A stretch of DNA of 51,222 nucleotides from Paucimonas sp. (GTDB taxonomy: Bacteria; Pseudomonadota; Gammaproteobacteria; Burkholderiales; Burkholderiaceae_D). The stretch's first letter is position 1. Every line of letters starts with the position of its first letter. Position numbers and translations under genes: made by a program. The notes beneath the pieces are model-generated. The model ran no database searches and was not told the DNA's origin. It saw only the letters and a list, made by a program, of their open reading frames with translations. Shown piece by piece: positions 17,414-25,832 of this stretch. The DNA lies in NCBI GenBank assembly GCA_028292545.1, contig JAQGMC010000144.1, positions 1-51,222 on the forward strand. The letters are read 5' to 3'.

Positions 17414-18583
17414 TTACGGTTTAAGCACCACCTTCACGCACTCGTCTTCCTTGTCGCGAAACATCTTGTACGCCTTGGGTGCATCGTCAAGCGCCATGCG
17501 GTGCGTGATGATGGCCGACGGATCGATCTCGCCAGCCTGTATGCGCTCCAGCAAGGGCCGCATGTAACGCTGCACATGCGCCTGGCCAGTGCGTATCGTC
17601 AGCGAGCGGTTCATCACCGAGCCGATCGGCATCTTGTCCATGAAGCCGCCATACACGCCCACCACGCTGACGGTGCCGCCATTGCGTACCGACATCAGGG
17701 CCTGGCGCAATGCGATGGGGCGTTCGGTTTCCATGCGCATCGCTTGCTTTACGCGGTCGTAGGCCGCCGGCAAGCCCATGCCATGCGCTTCCATGCCTAC
17801 AGCATCGATACAGGCGTCCGGGCCGCGCCCGCCAGTCATGGTCTTGAGCGCATCCATGATATCGACCTGTTCATAGTCGAGCGTCTCGGCTTTGGAAATT
17901 TCACGCGCCATGCGCAGGCGTTCCGGGAAACGGTCGATCGCAATCACGCGTTCGGCGCCCATCAGGAAGGCGCTCTGGATCGCAAACTGGCCGACCGGGC
18001 CGCAACCCCAGACTGCCACCACCTGGCCACGCTTGATGTCGCACAGGTCAGCCGCGAAATAGCCGGTGGGCAGGATGTCTGACAGGAACAGCACCTGTTC
18101 ATCCGTCATGCCGTCGGGCACCTTGATCGGGCCGACATCGGCGAAAGGCACGCGCGCATATTCAGCCTGGCCGCCGGCATAACCGCCGGTCAGGTGGGAA
18201 TAGCCAAAGATGCCGCCGGTGGAATGGCCCCACATCTTTTCCGCCATGGCTGCATTCGGGTTGGAATTCTCGCAGACTGAATACAGCTTCTCTTCGCAAA
18301 AGAAGCAATTGCCACAGGCGATGGGAAACGGCACGACCACCCGGTCGCCAACCTTGAGGTTTTTCACGTCGTGGCCCACCTCCACCACTTCACCCATGAA
18401 CTCGTGGCCCATGATGTCGCCCTTCTCCATCGTGGGCACATAACCGTCCAGCAGATGCAGGTCGGAGCCGCAAATGGCGGTGGAAGTAATGCGTACGATG
18501 GCGTCGCGCGAATTCAATATTTTGGGGTCGGGCACCTGGTCGACCCGCACATCGTTCACCCCGTGCCAGCATAGTGCTCTCAT
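17414..18583 (-). CDS. zinc-dependent alcohol dehydrogenase (MDR superfamily)
   Basis: The 389-residue enzyme is of the medium-chain dehydrogenase type. Catalytic zinc ligands are visible in CGSDLH (near 38) and GHEFMGEV (near 59). The structural zinc site is [17 protein letters not shown]. The NAD(P)-binding fold has [12 protein letters not shown] near 195. The long insert around [15 protein letters not shown] and the length place it near glutathione-independent formaldehyde dehydrogenase-like enzymes, but the true substrate is unknown. Its ATG overlaps the stop of the upstream SRPBCC gene (ATGA at 18580-18583), so the two are translationally coupled. Confidence 0.92.
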   Translation of the reverse strand: MRALCWHGVNDVRVDQVPDPKILNSRDAIVRITSTAICGSDLHLLDGYVPTMEKGDIMGHEFMGEVVEVGHDVKNLKVGDRVVVPFPIACGNCFFCEEKLYSVCENSNPNAAMAEKMWGHSTGGIFGYSHLTGGYAGGQAEYARVPFADVGPIKVPDGMTDEQVLFLSDILPTGYFAADLCDIKRGQVVAVWGCGPVGQFAIQSAFLMGAERVIAIDRFPERLRMAREISKAETLDYEQVDIMDALKTMTGGRGPDACIDAVGMEAHGMGLPAAYDRVKQAMRMETERPIALRQALMSVRNGGTVSVVGVYGGFMDKMPIGSVMNRSLTIRTGQAHVQRYMRPLLERIQAGEIDPSAIITHRMALDDAPKAYKMFRDKEDECVKVVLKP

Positions 18584-19596
18584 CCCGGTTGTCCTTTCCT
18601 GAAGAGTCGTCCGATTACACTACGCGGCCCGGCAGACTGGCCGACGGTGGTCGGTATCACGCCGGTTTCAAGCAGCCATTTGAAGCGTCGCAAGTCGTCC
18701 GCCACTTGCTGCGAAGGTTCTTCATTGAACAGCGACGCAACCAGCGCGCCAGCCACGCCTGCCGGCGGGCGGTACTGGATTTCGACGCGCACGATGCTGC
18801 CGCGTTCGCCCGGCCCGCGCTCGAAGCGCACGGTGCCGGCGTTTTCCACATCCGCACCGGGGGAGGAATGCCAGGCCAGCAGTTCGCCTGGCTGGTCTGC
18901 GGTGACTTCCGCATCCCACTCGATGCTGCTGCCGGCGGGACCGCGCGCGACCCAGTGCGAGCGCTTGTCGTCATGCACTTTCACGGCTTCCAGGTGCTCC
19001 ATGAAACGCGGCAGGTTTTCAAAGTTGCGCCAGAAGTCATAGCATTCGCGCGGCGTCTTGTTGATGGCGATGGCGGTTTCGACATACAGCTCGTTGCTTT
19101 CCTCGACCGGCCCCTGCTTGCGCTCGCGCCGGGTCTGCTGCACGCTGCTGAGCAGGTCAAGCACGGTCACGCCCGCCACGGCAGCCGCGGCCAGCGCCAC
19201 CCGGTTGCGGCGCGCATTCGGTCCGCTGGCGGCCAGCCCCAGCAGGGCCAGGTCCATCGCGTCGCCAGCCACGCGCGACCAGAGCCAGGTCGAGGGTTGC
19301 TTGCGGCTCAATATGCCGGCGCCGCTGGCGATTTCGCGTGCGCCGATGGCGCGCATCACCGCGGCGCCATTTTTCACGCCGGTGACGCGCGCCATCTGGC
19401 GCGGCGCCAACAATTGCGCAATGCCGAGCCCGATGCTGAACCAGCCAAGGAATTTGGCCAGGGGCATGCCGGCCATATTGGGCTTGAAATGCCAGTTCGC
19501 CTGCGTGTTTTGCGAATCATGGCCGAATGCAGCCTGGCTGGTGGGAGGCGTGCGCCAGGTCAGCGCCCCGCCCTGCCCCGTATTCGGGCTTTGCAT
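18580..19596 (-). CDS. membrane-associated SRPBCC-domain protein
   Basis: The 338-residue protein starts at ATG 19594-19596 after a clear GGAGG. The N-terminal half holds several hydrophobic segments ([18 protein letters not shown] near 46, and [16 protein letters not shown] near 132), suggesting a membrane-embedded region. The C-terminal half (~168-310) is an SRPBCC/polyketide-cyclase-like fold, beginning with [20 protein letters not shown]. Such domains bind hydrophobic ligands in a deep cavity. The gene overlaps the alcohol dehydrogenase by 4 bp. This pair could handle a hydrophobic alcohol or aldehyde, but that is inference. Confidence 0.8.
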   Translation of the reverse strand: MQSPNTGQGGALTWRTPPTSQAAFGHDSQNTQANWHFKPNMAGMPLAKFLGWFSIGLGIAQLLAPRQMARVTGVKNGAAVMRAIGAREIASGAGILSRKQPSTWLWSRVAGDAMDLALLGLAASGPNARRNRVALAAAAVAGVTVLDLLSSVQQTRRERKQGPVEESNELYVETAIAINKTPRECYDFWRNFENLPRFMEHLEAVKVHDDKRSHWVARGPAGSSIEWDAEVTADQPGELLAWHSSPGADVENAGTVRFERGPGERGSIVRVEIQYRPPAGVAGALVASLFNEEPSQQVADDLRRFKWLLETGVIPTTVGQSAGPRSVIGRLFRKGQPG

Positions 19597-19681
19597 GCTT
19601 TCCTCCAGGGGTGATGGAGCAAATTAGTCAGCCTCGCGGTTGCGCTAGTTCCCCACCCTGTCGGTTGCCTTGCTGCCGGAT

Positions 19682-20884
19682 TCAAGCCGCGGCGGCTTTC
19701 GATGCCCTCGGGACTTTCGCCGCGCGCGCCGGGCGCGCCACTTTCCGGCCGCTGGCAGCAGCGGCCCTGGTGGCCTTGGCAGCCTTGGCAGCCTTGGCCG
19801 CCTGCGCTTCTGATTTCAGGCGCGCCTGCAACAGGGCAAGAACGGCTGCTTCCTCGGCACTGTGCTCGTGCAGTTTGTGCGTGAGTTCTTCGCAAGCCCG
19901 TTGGCGCATCGATTCCAGCATGCTGCCGTCGAGATAGGCATCCAGCACGCCGGGATGGATGTAGCACTTGCGGCAAACTGCAGGCGTGTTGCCCAGCCGC
20001 TCTGCAACCCGTTCTATCGCCTGTACCAGGTTCTTTTTTGCCTGGGTTTCGGAATCGACCTGTTCGAATTCACGCAGGGCCATGGCGGCCAGCAAGGTGC
20101 CGGACCAGGTGCGGAAGTCTTTTGCGGTGTAATCCTCGCCGGTGACCTCGCGCAGGTAATCGTTAACGTCAGCCGAATCGACAGTGCGCACTTCGCCATC
20201 GGCATCGATGTATTCAAACAATTCCTGGCCCGGCAAATCGCGCAGGCGTTTCACGATCGCAGCCAGGCGCTTGTCTTCCACCGAAATCCGGTGCTGCACA
20301 CCGCTCTTGCCCTTGAACCGGAATTCGACTTCAGCACCATCCACCTGCACATGGCGGTTGCGCAGCGTTGTCAAGCCGAAGGACTTGTTGGTCTTCGCAT
20401 ATTCCTCATTGCCTATCCTCATCATCGTCGCCTGCAACAGGTAGACGATGGTTGCCAGCACTTTTTCGCGTGGCAGGCCGGGCAGTTTCAGCGCTTGGTC
20501 CACCCGCTGCCTGATCAGTGGCAACACCTGGGCAAAGCCGATCATGCGCTCGTACTTGGCTTCGTCGCGCACCTGGCGCCAGCGGGTGTGATAGCGATAT
20601 TGCTTGCGCTTGCGGGCGTCGCGCCCGGTGGCCTGGATGTGGCCGTTGGCCCAGCGGCAAATCCAGACTTCGGTCCAGGCAGGGGGAATGGCGATAGCGC
20701 GGATGCGCGCCAGTTCATCTTCATCCGTCACTGGCTTGCCATCGGGCAGGAAGTAACGGAAGCCGTCGGGCCCGGCTTTGCGGGTGATGCCGGGCCTGGC
20801 ATCGGTGACATAGCGCAAGCCTACTTGCCGCGCGGCGGCGGGCGCTTCATCGGGCAAAGCGGATGCGGTAGCTGGAAGCGGCAT
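19682..20884 (-). CDS. DNA topoisomerase IB (poxvirus/eukaryote type)
   Basis: The 400-residue enzyme starts at ATG 20882-20884. The N-terminal domain has the family signature GFRYFLPDGKPV and IRAIAIPPAW. The catalytic domain includes QYRYHTRWRQVRDEAKY, RIGNEEYAKTNKSFGLTTLR and the core GKSGVQHR. The active-site tyrosine is Tyr308 in RKCYIHPGVLDAY. Type IB enzymes relax both positive and negative supercoils through a 3'-phosphotyrosyl intermediate and are patchily distributed in bacteria. The last ~45 residues are a Lys/Ala/Arg-rich, histone H1-like tail (QAAKAAKAAKATRAAAAS) encoded by a small DNA repeat. It is divergent from the cupin gene, with a perfect inverted repeat between them. Confidence 0.93.
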   Translation of the reverse strand: MPLPATASALPDEAPAAARQVGLRYVTDARPGITRKAGPDGFRYFLPDGKPVTDEDELARIRAIAIPPAWTEVWICRWANGHIQATGRDARKRKQYRYHTRWRQVRDEAKYERMIGFAQVLPLIRQRVDQALKLPGLPREKVLATIVYLLQATMMRIGNEEYAKTNKSFGLTTLRNRHVQVDGAEVEFRFKGKSGVQHRISVEDKRLAAIVKRLRDLPGQELFEYIDADGEVRTVDSADVNDYLREVTGEDYTAKDFRTWSGTLLAAMALREFEQVDSETQAKKNLVQAIERVAERLGNTPAVCRKCYIHPGVLDAYLDGSMLESMRQRACEELTHKLHEHSAEEAAVLALLQARLKSEAQAAKAAKAAKATRAAAASGRKVARPARAAKVPRASKAAAA

Positions 20885-20919
20885 GGCGCACAGGCGAAGT
20901 GTCGCCGGCGGCGACCGTT

Positions 20920-20936
20920 ACCCTTACAGTAAGGGT
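20920..20936. promoter_or_regulatory. 17-bp perfect inverted repeat, probable operator
   Basis: ACCCTTACAGTAAGGGT has perfect 8-bp arms around a single central base. It lies midway in the 93-bp spacer between the divergent topoisomerase IB and cupin genes, where one bound dimer could control both. The form (8-1-8, no U-run) suits a dimeric repressor or a MerR-type activator rather than a terminator. No regulator gene is adjacent. Confidence 0.6.
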
Positions 20937-20977
20937 TGGGCCCGGAAACGGGCGTGACGAAACTCAACGGGGACGGC

Positions 20978-21319
20978 ATGGACCAGCCAGGCAAAGGCAA
21001 GCTTTTTGCGCAGCTCGGACCGGCAAGCGCAGCGCAGGAACAAATCACGGCCTTGCTGCAGCGGCCCGGCTTGCGCATCGAGCGCATCGTTTCGCATGGC
21101 CAGTGCTCGCCTGCAGGCTTCTGGTATGACCAGGCCGAACATGAATGGGTGTTGCTGTTGCAGGGCAGCGCCGGCCTCGAACTGGAGGGGGAAAACGCGA
21201 TCCGCCACCTGCGTCCGGGGGATTATGTTTCGTTGCCGGCCCACTGCCGGCACCGGGTCGCCTATACCGCCGCGGGCGAGGCGACGATATGGCTGGCCGT
21301 GTTCTGGAGCGATGCCTGA
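20978..21319 (+). CDS. small cupin-domain protein
   Basis: The product has 113 residues from ATG 20978, with GGGGAC about 7 nt upstream. A TTG and a GTG further upstream are in frame but lie against the inverted repeat. It is a single cupin barrel: EWVLLLQGSAGLELEG is motif 1 and LRPGDYVSLPAHCRHRV is motif 2 with the histidines. The first motif lacks the full HxH pattern, so metal binding is uncertain. The C-terminus ATIWLAVFW completes the barrel. Single-cupin proteins of this size are often uncharacterised sugar, metal or regulatory binding proteins. No substrate can be named. Confidence 0.8.
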   Translation: MDQPGKGKLFAQLGPASAAQEQITALLQRPGLRIERIVSHGQCSPAGFWYDQAEHEWVLLLQGSAGLELEGENAIRHLRPGDYVSLPAHCRHRVAYTAAGEATIWLAVFWSDA

Positions 21320-21511
21320 TCAGGCTTTGGCAGTCGACGCATTGTCGCTGGTTGTGTGCGCCGTACATGCGCTGCTTGCCCGCGTCGGCTGGAAGCCCGT
21401 GTTCTATGCGCTTGTTGATGGTCGCGGCCGCAACCATGCCAGCGGCAACGCAAAACAGTAACCCGGGCTGGATGCTATGCTGGCCGCTGCCCTGCCATCC
21501 GGCTTTCGAGA

Positions 21512-22432
21512 ATGAGAACGCGTACAACACAAGCTGCGTCGCCCGCCGATCCGCGTGGCAGTTTCGGCAGACCTGCTGCGGGTGGCTGGCGCAGCCGGCT
21601 CTATACCGTCATCTTTGAATCGGATACGCGCAAGGGCCGGCTGTTCGACCTGGTGCTGGTCGTAACCATCCTGGTCAGCGTGGTGGTGGTGTTGCTGGAC
21701 ACGGTGAAGGCGGTCTCAACGCGCCATCCCCATGTCCTCAACACGCTGGAGTGGATTTTCACGATTGCGTTCACGCTGGAATACCTGGCGCGCATCGCCT
21801 GCGTGCAGCGCCCGCTGCGCTATGTGACCAGTTTCTTCGGCATCATCGATTTGCTGTCCATCCTGCCGACCTATGTCGCGCTGCTGGTACCGGGCACCGA
21901 AGTGCTGCTCGATATCCGCATCCTGCGCCTGCTGCGCATTTTCCGGATACTGAAGCTGACGGCCTATGTCGAGGAATACGGCTTGCTGGCGCGCGCCCTG
22001 CTGGCGAGCAAGCGCAAGATCCTCATCTTCCTGTCGGTCGTGATGATGATCGTGCTGGTGATGGGCACGGTGATGTATATCGTCGAAGGACCGGAACACG
22101 GCTTCACCAGCATTCCGACTGCCGTCTATTGGTCGATCACGGCAGTGACCACGGTCGGCTTCGGCGACCTGGTGCCCAAGACCGACATCGGCCGGGCGAT
22201 TGCGTCGCTGATGATGCTGATCGGCTGGGGCATTCTTGCGGTCCCGACCGGCATCATCAGTTCCGAAATGACGGCGCAGCGTTTCGTGCTGGGCAGCACG
22301 CCGCGGCTTTGCCCGGCCTGCCTGGCCAGCGGTCATGAAAAGAATGCGAAATTCTGCAAGGAATGCGGCAACGCCCTGGAGCAGGAAGCCGTTGCCGTGG
22401 CCCCAACCGCCGACAATGGACCTGGCCCCTAA
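21512..22432 (+). CDS. voltage-gated potassium channel with C-terminal zinc ribbon
   Basis: The 306-residue protein has six transmembrane segments. S4 carries regularly spaced arginines (DIRILRLLRIFRILKL near 132), the voltage-sensor pattern. The pore loop has the K+ selectivity filter TVGFGD at 214-219. After S6 there is a short cytoplasmic tail with four cysteines, Cys267/Cys270 (CPAC) and Cys282/Cys285 (CKEC), which form a small zinc ribbon. The channel should be a K+-selective tetramer. The ribbon could be a tetramerisation or redox/metal-sensing module. No strong ribosome site precedes ATG 21512. The stop overlaps the stop of the convergent MAPEG gene. Confidence 0.93.
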   Translation: MRTRTTQAASPADPRGSFGRPAAGGWRSRLYTVIFESDTRKGRLFDLVLVVTILVSVVVVLLDTVKAVSTRHPHVLNTLEWIFTIAFTLEYLARIACVQRPLRYVTSFFGIIDLLSILPTYVALLVPGTEVLLDIRILRLLRIFRILKLTAYVEEYGLLARALLASKRKILIFLSVVMMIVLVMGTVMYIVEGPEHGFTSIPTAVYWSITAVTTVGFGDLVPKTDIGRAIASLMMLIGWGILAVPTGIISSEMTAQRFVLGSTPRLCPACLASGHEKNAKFCKECGNALEQEAVAVAPTADNGPGP

Positions 22433-22809
22433 GCCAGCATCAGCAAGCCCACGGCAGCGCCTGCCATCAAGCCCAGGCTGGCCAGCACAGTCAAGCCATA
22501 GCCCAGGGAACGGTCGGCAGGATTGCGGTAATAAGCGCGCGCGTAAAGTATGCGGCCCAGCGTCCACAGCGCACCACCGGCGGCGGCATAGCGGTCGCCC
22601 AGGAGCCAGGCGCACAGCCACAAGGCCGGCAGGAAAACCACCAGCTGCTCGACCGTGTTCATCTGCACCCGCATCACGCTCAGGAATTCCTGCGGGCCGT
22701 CGGTCAGCGGCGCCGGCACCTGGAACCGATAACGGGCCCGGCTGACATTGATGGTCATCCAGATATAGACAGCCAGCGCGGCAAGCGTGACCCATGCAGT
22801 CCAGAACAT
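22429..22809 (-). CDS. MAPEG family membrane protein
   Basis: The 126-residue product from ATG 22807-22809 has about four hydrophobic helices. The MAPEG pattern is seen in VMRVQMNTVEQLVVFLPALWL (near 47) and ALWTLGRILYARAYYRNP (near 82), where Arg and Asn residues form the glutathione/lipid site in relatives. MAPEG proteins include microsomal glutathione S-transferases and eicosanoid enzymes, and bacterial members often have glutathione transferase or peroxidase activity. The gene is convergent with the K+ channel. The stop codons overlap at 22430-22431. Confidence 0.88.
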   Translation of the reverse strand: MFWTAWVTLAALAVYIWMTINVSRARYRFQVPAPLTDGPQEFLSVMRVQMNTVEQLVVFLPALWLCAWLLGDRYAAAGGALWTLGRILYARAYYRNPADRSLGYGLTVLASLGLMAGAAVGLLMLA

Positions 22810-22911
22810 TGTGGCTCCCTGGTGAGTTGGATTACGCCATGGTAACGCCCGTGCACCGGCAGCGGCAGCATGGCGCCGCTGCGCGCGCCACAAAAGACGG
22901 GTTCGGCGCCG

Positions 22912-22946
22912 GCAACGGGCGTGGCTGCAACGGGCGTGGCTGCAAC
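22912..22946. repeat. 15-bp tandem repeat, 2.3 copies
   Basis: GCAACGGGCGTGGCT is repeated exactly at 22912-22926 and 22927-22941 and continues for five more bases. It sits between the ROK kinase stop and the MAPEG start and is not in a recognised gene. Confidence 0.85.
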
Positions 22947-22956
22947 CGCAGCCGGT

Positions 22957-23970
22957 TCACAAGCTGGCGGCCGTGCCCGGCGCCGCTTCCAGCCGCGCCA
23001 GTAAATGCTGCCACGGCTGGCGCTGGCGCCAGTCTTGCTGCCAGGCGGCGGGCAGCACCAGCGACAGCGCGCCAATGTCGGCCACCAGCGCGCCCAGGCC
23101 GGCGGGGCGCAGCGACACGCCGCGCGTCAATGCCGGCAAGCGCGCGGCGATCTCTTGCTGCACATAGGGCGCGAGCCAGTGGCCATGATGTTCCCACACC
23201 GCGCCGCCAATCACGACCTGGCGCGTGTCGAGCGTGGCGATGACGTTGTAGAGCGCCCGTCCCAGCCATTGGGCGGCGCCGATCGCCACCTCGCGCGCAG
23301 CGGCGTCGCCACTGTTGGCGGCATTGAAGACATCGGCCGTGCTGCGCCCCAGCCGCCGCCCGAGGTTGCGGCCCGAGATCAATGCTTCCAGGTCGCCACG
23401 GTTGCCGCAGCCGCAGGTGGCGTCGGATTCCGGGCTCATCAGCAAGTGGCCGGCATGGCCGGCATTGCCGTTTTTACCGGCCAACAGGTGGCCATCCACG
23501 CACAGGCCGAAACCCACGCCGGTGCTCCATGTGACATAGATGCAATCCGGTTCATCCTGCACGGCGCCAAACAGGCGTTCGCCATTCAGCGCCGCCACGG
23601 CATCGTTGAAAATCACCAGTTGCCGGTAATGCCTGCGCAGCGTCCGCTCAAGCGGGATTGCGCGCCAGTCATTGGGCAAGTCTTCGGCGCCCGACAAGGC
23701 GCCGCAGATATTGGGCGTGACCAGGCTCAGCTGCCCGTCTTCACGCGCGAACGGGCCGCAGGAACTGACCCCGACCGCATCCACGTCCGCAACGCCCGCC
23801 TGGCGGCAGGCATCTTGCAACAGGGCCACGACTTGCAAAGGCAGGGCTTCCTCGGGACCGGTCTTGGCCGTGGGTTGCGACAGCCGGCACAGCACGCCGG
23901 CCTGGGTGGCAACCGTGACTGCGACCTTGGTGCCGCCAATATCGATACCGCCGATGACGCCTGCTTCCAC
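22957..23970 (-). CDS. ROK family sugar kinase
   Basis: The 337-residue enzyme begins at GTG 23968-23970, chosen because a perfect AGGAGG lies 5 nt upstream (23976-23981). A TTG at 24013-24015 is in frame and overlaps the GH15 stop, but it adds residues unlike the family. The ATP-binding motif IGGIDIGGTKVAV is at the N-terminus. The ROK zinc signature CGCGNRGDLEALISG sits near 195, with GHAGHLL before it. ROK kinases phosphorylate glucose, fructose, mannose or amino sugars. Residues E-x-G-H-typical of glucokinase are partly altered (GNAGHAGH), so fructokinase or another hexokinase is possible. It is the last gene of the trehalose cluster. Confidence 0.88.
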   Translation of the reverse strand: MEAGVIGGIDIGGTKVAVTVATQAGVLCRLSQPTAKTGPEEALPLQVVALLQDACRQAGVADVDAVGVSSCGPFAREDGQLSLVTPNICGALSGAEDLPNDWRAIPLERTLRRHYRQLVIFNDAVAALNGERLFGAVQDEPDCIYVTWSTGVGFGLCVDGHLLAGKNGNAGHAGHLLMSPESDATCGCGNRGDLEALISGRNLGRRLGRSTADVFNAANSGDAAAREVAIGAAQWLGRALYNVIATLDTRQVVIGGAVWEHHGHWLAPYVQQEIAARLPALTRGVSLRPAGLGALVADIGALSLVLPAAWQQDWRQRQPWQHLLARLEAAPGTAASL

Positions 23971-23975
23971 CCTGC

Positions 23976-23981
23976 CCTCCT
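23976..23981 (-). promoter_or_regulatory. Shine-Dalgarno that decides the ROK kinase start
   Basis: AGGAGG on the minus strand, 5 nt before GTG 23970, is the strongest ribosome-binding site near either candidate start. It favours the GTG over the upstream TTG. Confidence 0.7.
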
Positions 23982-24011
23982 TTGTCGGAACCCAGCGTGG
24001 GGCACGCTTGC

Positions 24012-25796
24012 TCAATAGGCTTCATCCCAGGATAGCGAGAGCCGGGCTGCGCACTGGATCAAGCCGACCATGCTGTAAGTCTGGGGGAAATTGCCCCACA
24101 GTTCCCCGCTGTCATGCATCAAGTCTTCCGACAGCAAGCCAAGGTGGTTGCGCCGCGCCAGCACATTTTCAAACAATTGCCGCGCGCGCTCCTTTTCCCC
24201 CATGTGGGACAACGCGAGTATCCACCATAAAGTGCACACCAGGAAAGCCGTCTCGGGCAAGCCAAAGTCATCTTCCTCGTCGTAGCGCAGCAGGAAGTCG
24301 CCGCGCTGCAGCTGCTTTTCCGTCATGCGCACGGTGGAGACGAAGCGCGGGTCAAGCGGCGGCAGGAACTGGATCTCTGCCATCAGCAGCAGGCTGGCAT
24401 CAAGCCGGTCGCCTTCGAAGGTGGACACGAAGCTGCCCAGGGTCGGGTTCCAGGCGCGCGCGCAGATTTCAGCATGAATCATTTGCGCATGCTCGCGCCA
24501 GTATTCGGAACGGTCCGGCAGGTGCAGCCGGGTGGCGATATGCGCGAGCCGGTCGCAGGCGGCCCAGCACATCAGGCTGGAAAACGTGTGTACCCGTTTC
24601 ACGCCGCGCAATTCCCAGATGCCGGCGTCGGGCACGTTGTAATTCAATATCGCTTGTTCGCCCAGCCGTTCCAGGTCATGGAACATATGGCGGCCGGCGG
24701 GACGCTCCAGGCGATGGTCGAAGAAGGCATGCGTGCTGGCCAGCACCGCTTCGCCAAAGACGTCATTCTGGATCTGGAAATAGGCGGAATTGCCCACCCG
24801 CACCGGGCCCATGCCGCGGTAGCCGGCAAGCGCCGGCTCGATGCGCTCGTCGAGCACGGCTTCGCGCCGCAAGCCATACACCGGTTGCAGCGGCGCATCG
24901 CGCGTGTCGGCGATGATGTTGAGGATGTAATCGAGGTAGCGCTCCATGGTGCCGGTCGCACCGAGCCGGTTCAACGCATTGACCACGAAATACGCGTCGC
25001 GCAACCAGCAAAAGCGGTAATCCCAGTTGCGCCCGCTATGCGGCGCCTCGGGTATCGAGGTCGTCACCGCCGCAATCACCGCGCCAGTGTCGTCGAAGGC
25101 ATTGAGCTTGAGCGTGATGGCTGAGCGGATCACGACATCCTGCCATTCGAAGGGAATGGCCAGGTTGCGCACCCAGCGGTTCCAGTAGGCGCGCGTCATC
25201 TCCAGGAAATTGCGGCTGATGTCGCTGGGCGCGCCATCCACGGTTTCATCCACGCCCATCAGCAGTGTCACCGCTTCCTGCAGGAAAAAGGGTTTCTCGT
25301 CGGTGATGGCCGTGACCGAGGCATCCGTCGTGACGCGCATCGACTGCGCCGAACCGGTGTAGGAAATATGATGGGCGCCGCAGCGCGCCTGCGCCGGTTC
25401 GCGCCCGTGGTTGATCATGGGCCGCACGCGCAGGGCAATGCGCGGCCGGCCGGCGGTGCGGCGCACGATGCGCACCAGCATCGACGGTGAAAACGTCCTG
25501 CCATGCAAATGGAAGCGCGGCGCGAAGTCGGTGATTTCTATGCCATTGCCGCTGCCATCCTCGAAACGGGTGACGAGGATGGCAGAATTGCGTTCGTAAT
25601 GCTGGCTGACCAGGGTCGATTCCGGGAACACGACATCGATCAAGCCCTGCGGGTCTTCCTGCTCGCCCTTGAGCAGCGCGCAGCAGATCGGGTCGCTGTC
25701 GAAATACGGGAAGCACCACCAGGTAATGGCGCCAGCCTTGTTGACCAGCGCGCTGGTGCGGGAATTGCCGATCAGGCCAAGTTCAAGAGTGCTCAA
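24012..25796 (-). CDS. GH15 family glycosidase (glucoamylase/trehalase-like)
   Basis: The 594-residue cytoplasmic protein begins at TTG 25794-25796, with AAAGGA upstream. The N-terminal beta-sandwich (1-~215) starts with LGLIGNSRTSALVNKAGAI. The (alpha/alpha)6 barrel carries the GH15 signature NWDYRFCWLRDA near 270. The probable general acid is the Glu in DAGIWELRG, and the base is in the LGLLSED segment. The end has GNFPQTYSMVGLI. Bacterial GH15 proteins of this size include glucoamylases and, in mycobacteria, trehalase. The cluster with otsA and otsB makes trehalase activity plausible, but sequence alone does not settle it. It lies 36 bp after otsB. Confidence 0.92.
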   Translation of the reverse strand: MSTLELGLIGNSRTSALVNKAGAITWWCFPYFDSDPICCALLKGEQEDPQGLIDVVFPESTLVSQHYERNSAILVTRFEDGSGNGIEITDFAPRFHLHGRTFSPSMLVRIVRRTAGRPRIALRVRPMINHGREPAQARCGAHHISYTGSAQSMRVTTDASVTAITDEKPFFLQEAVTLLMGVDETVDGAPSDISRNFLEMTRAYWNRWVRNLAIPFEWQDVVIRSAITLKLNAFDDTGAVIAAVTTSIPEAPHSGRNWDYRFCWLRDAYFVVNALNRLGATGTMERYLDYILNIIADTRDAPLQPVYGLRREAVLDERIEPALAGYRGMGPVRVGNSAYFQIQNDVFGEAVLASTHAFFDHRLERPAGRHMFHDLERLGEQAILNYNVPDAGIWELRGVKRVHTFSSLMCWAACDRLAHIATRLHLPDRSEYWREHAQMIHAEICARAWNPTLGSFVSTFEGDRLDASLLLMAEIQFLPPLDPRFVSTVRMTEKQLQRGDFLLRYDEEDDFGLPETAFLVCTLWWILALSHMGEKERARQLFENVLARRNHLGLLSEDLMHDSGELWGNFPQTYSMVGLIQCAARLSLSWDEAY

Positions 25797-25832
25797 GCGT
25801 TGTCCTTTTTACCGGTCACCCGGTTTCAGCCC

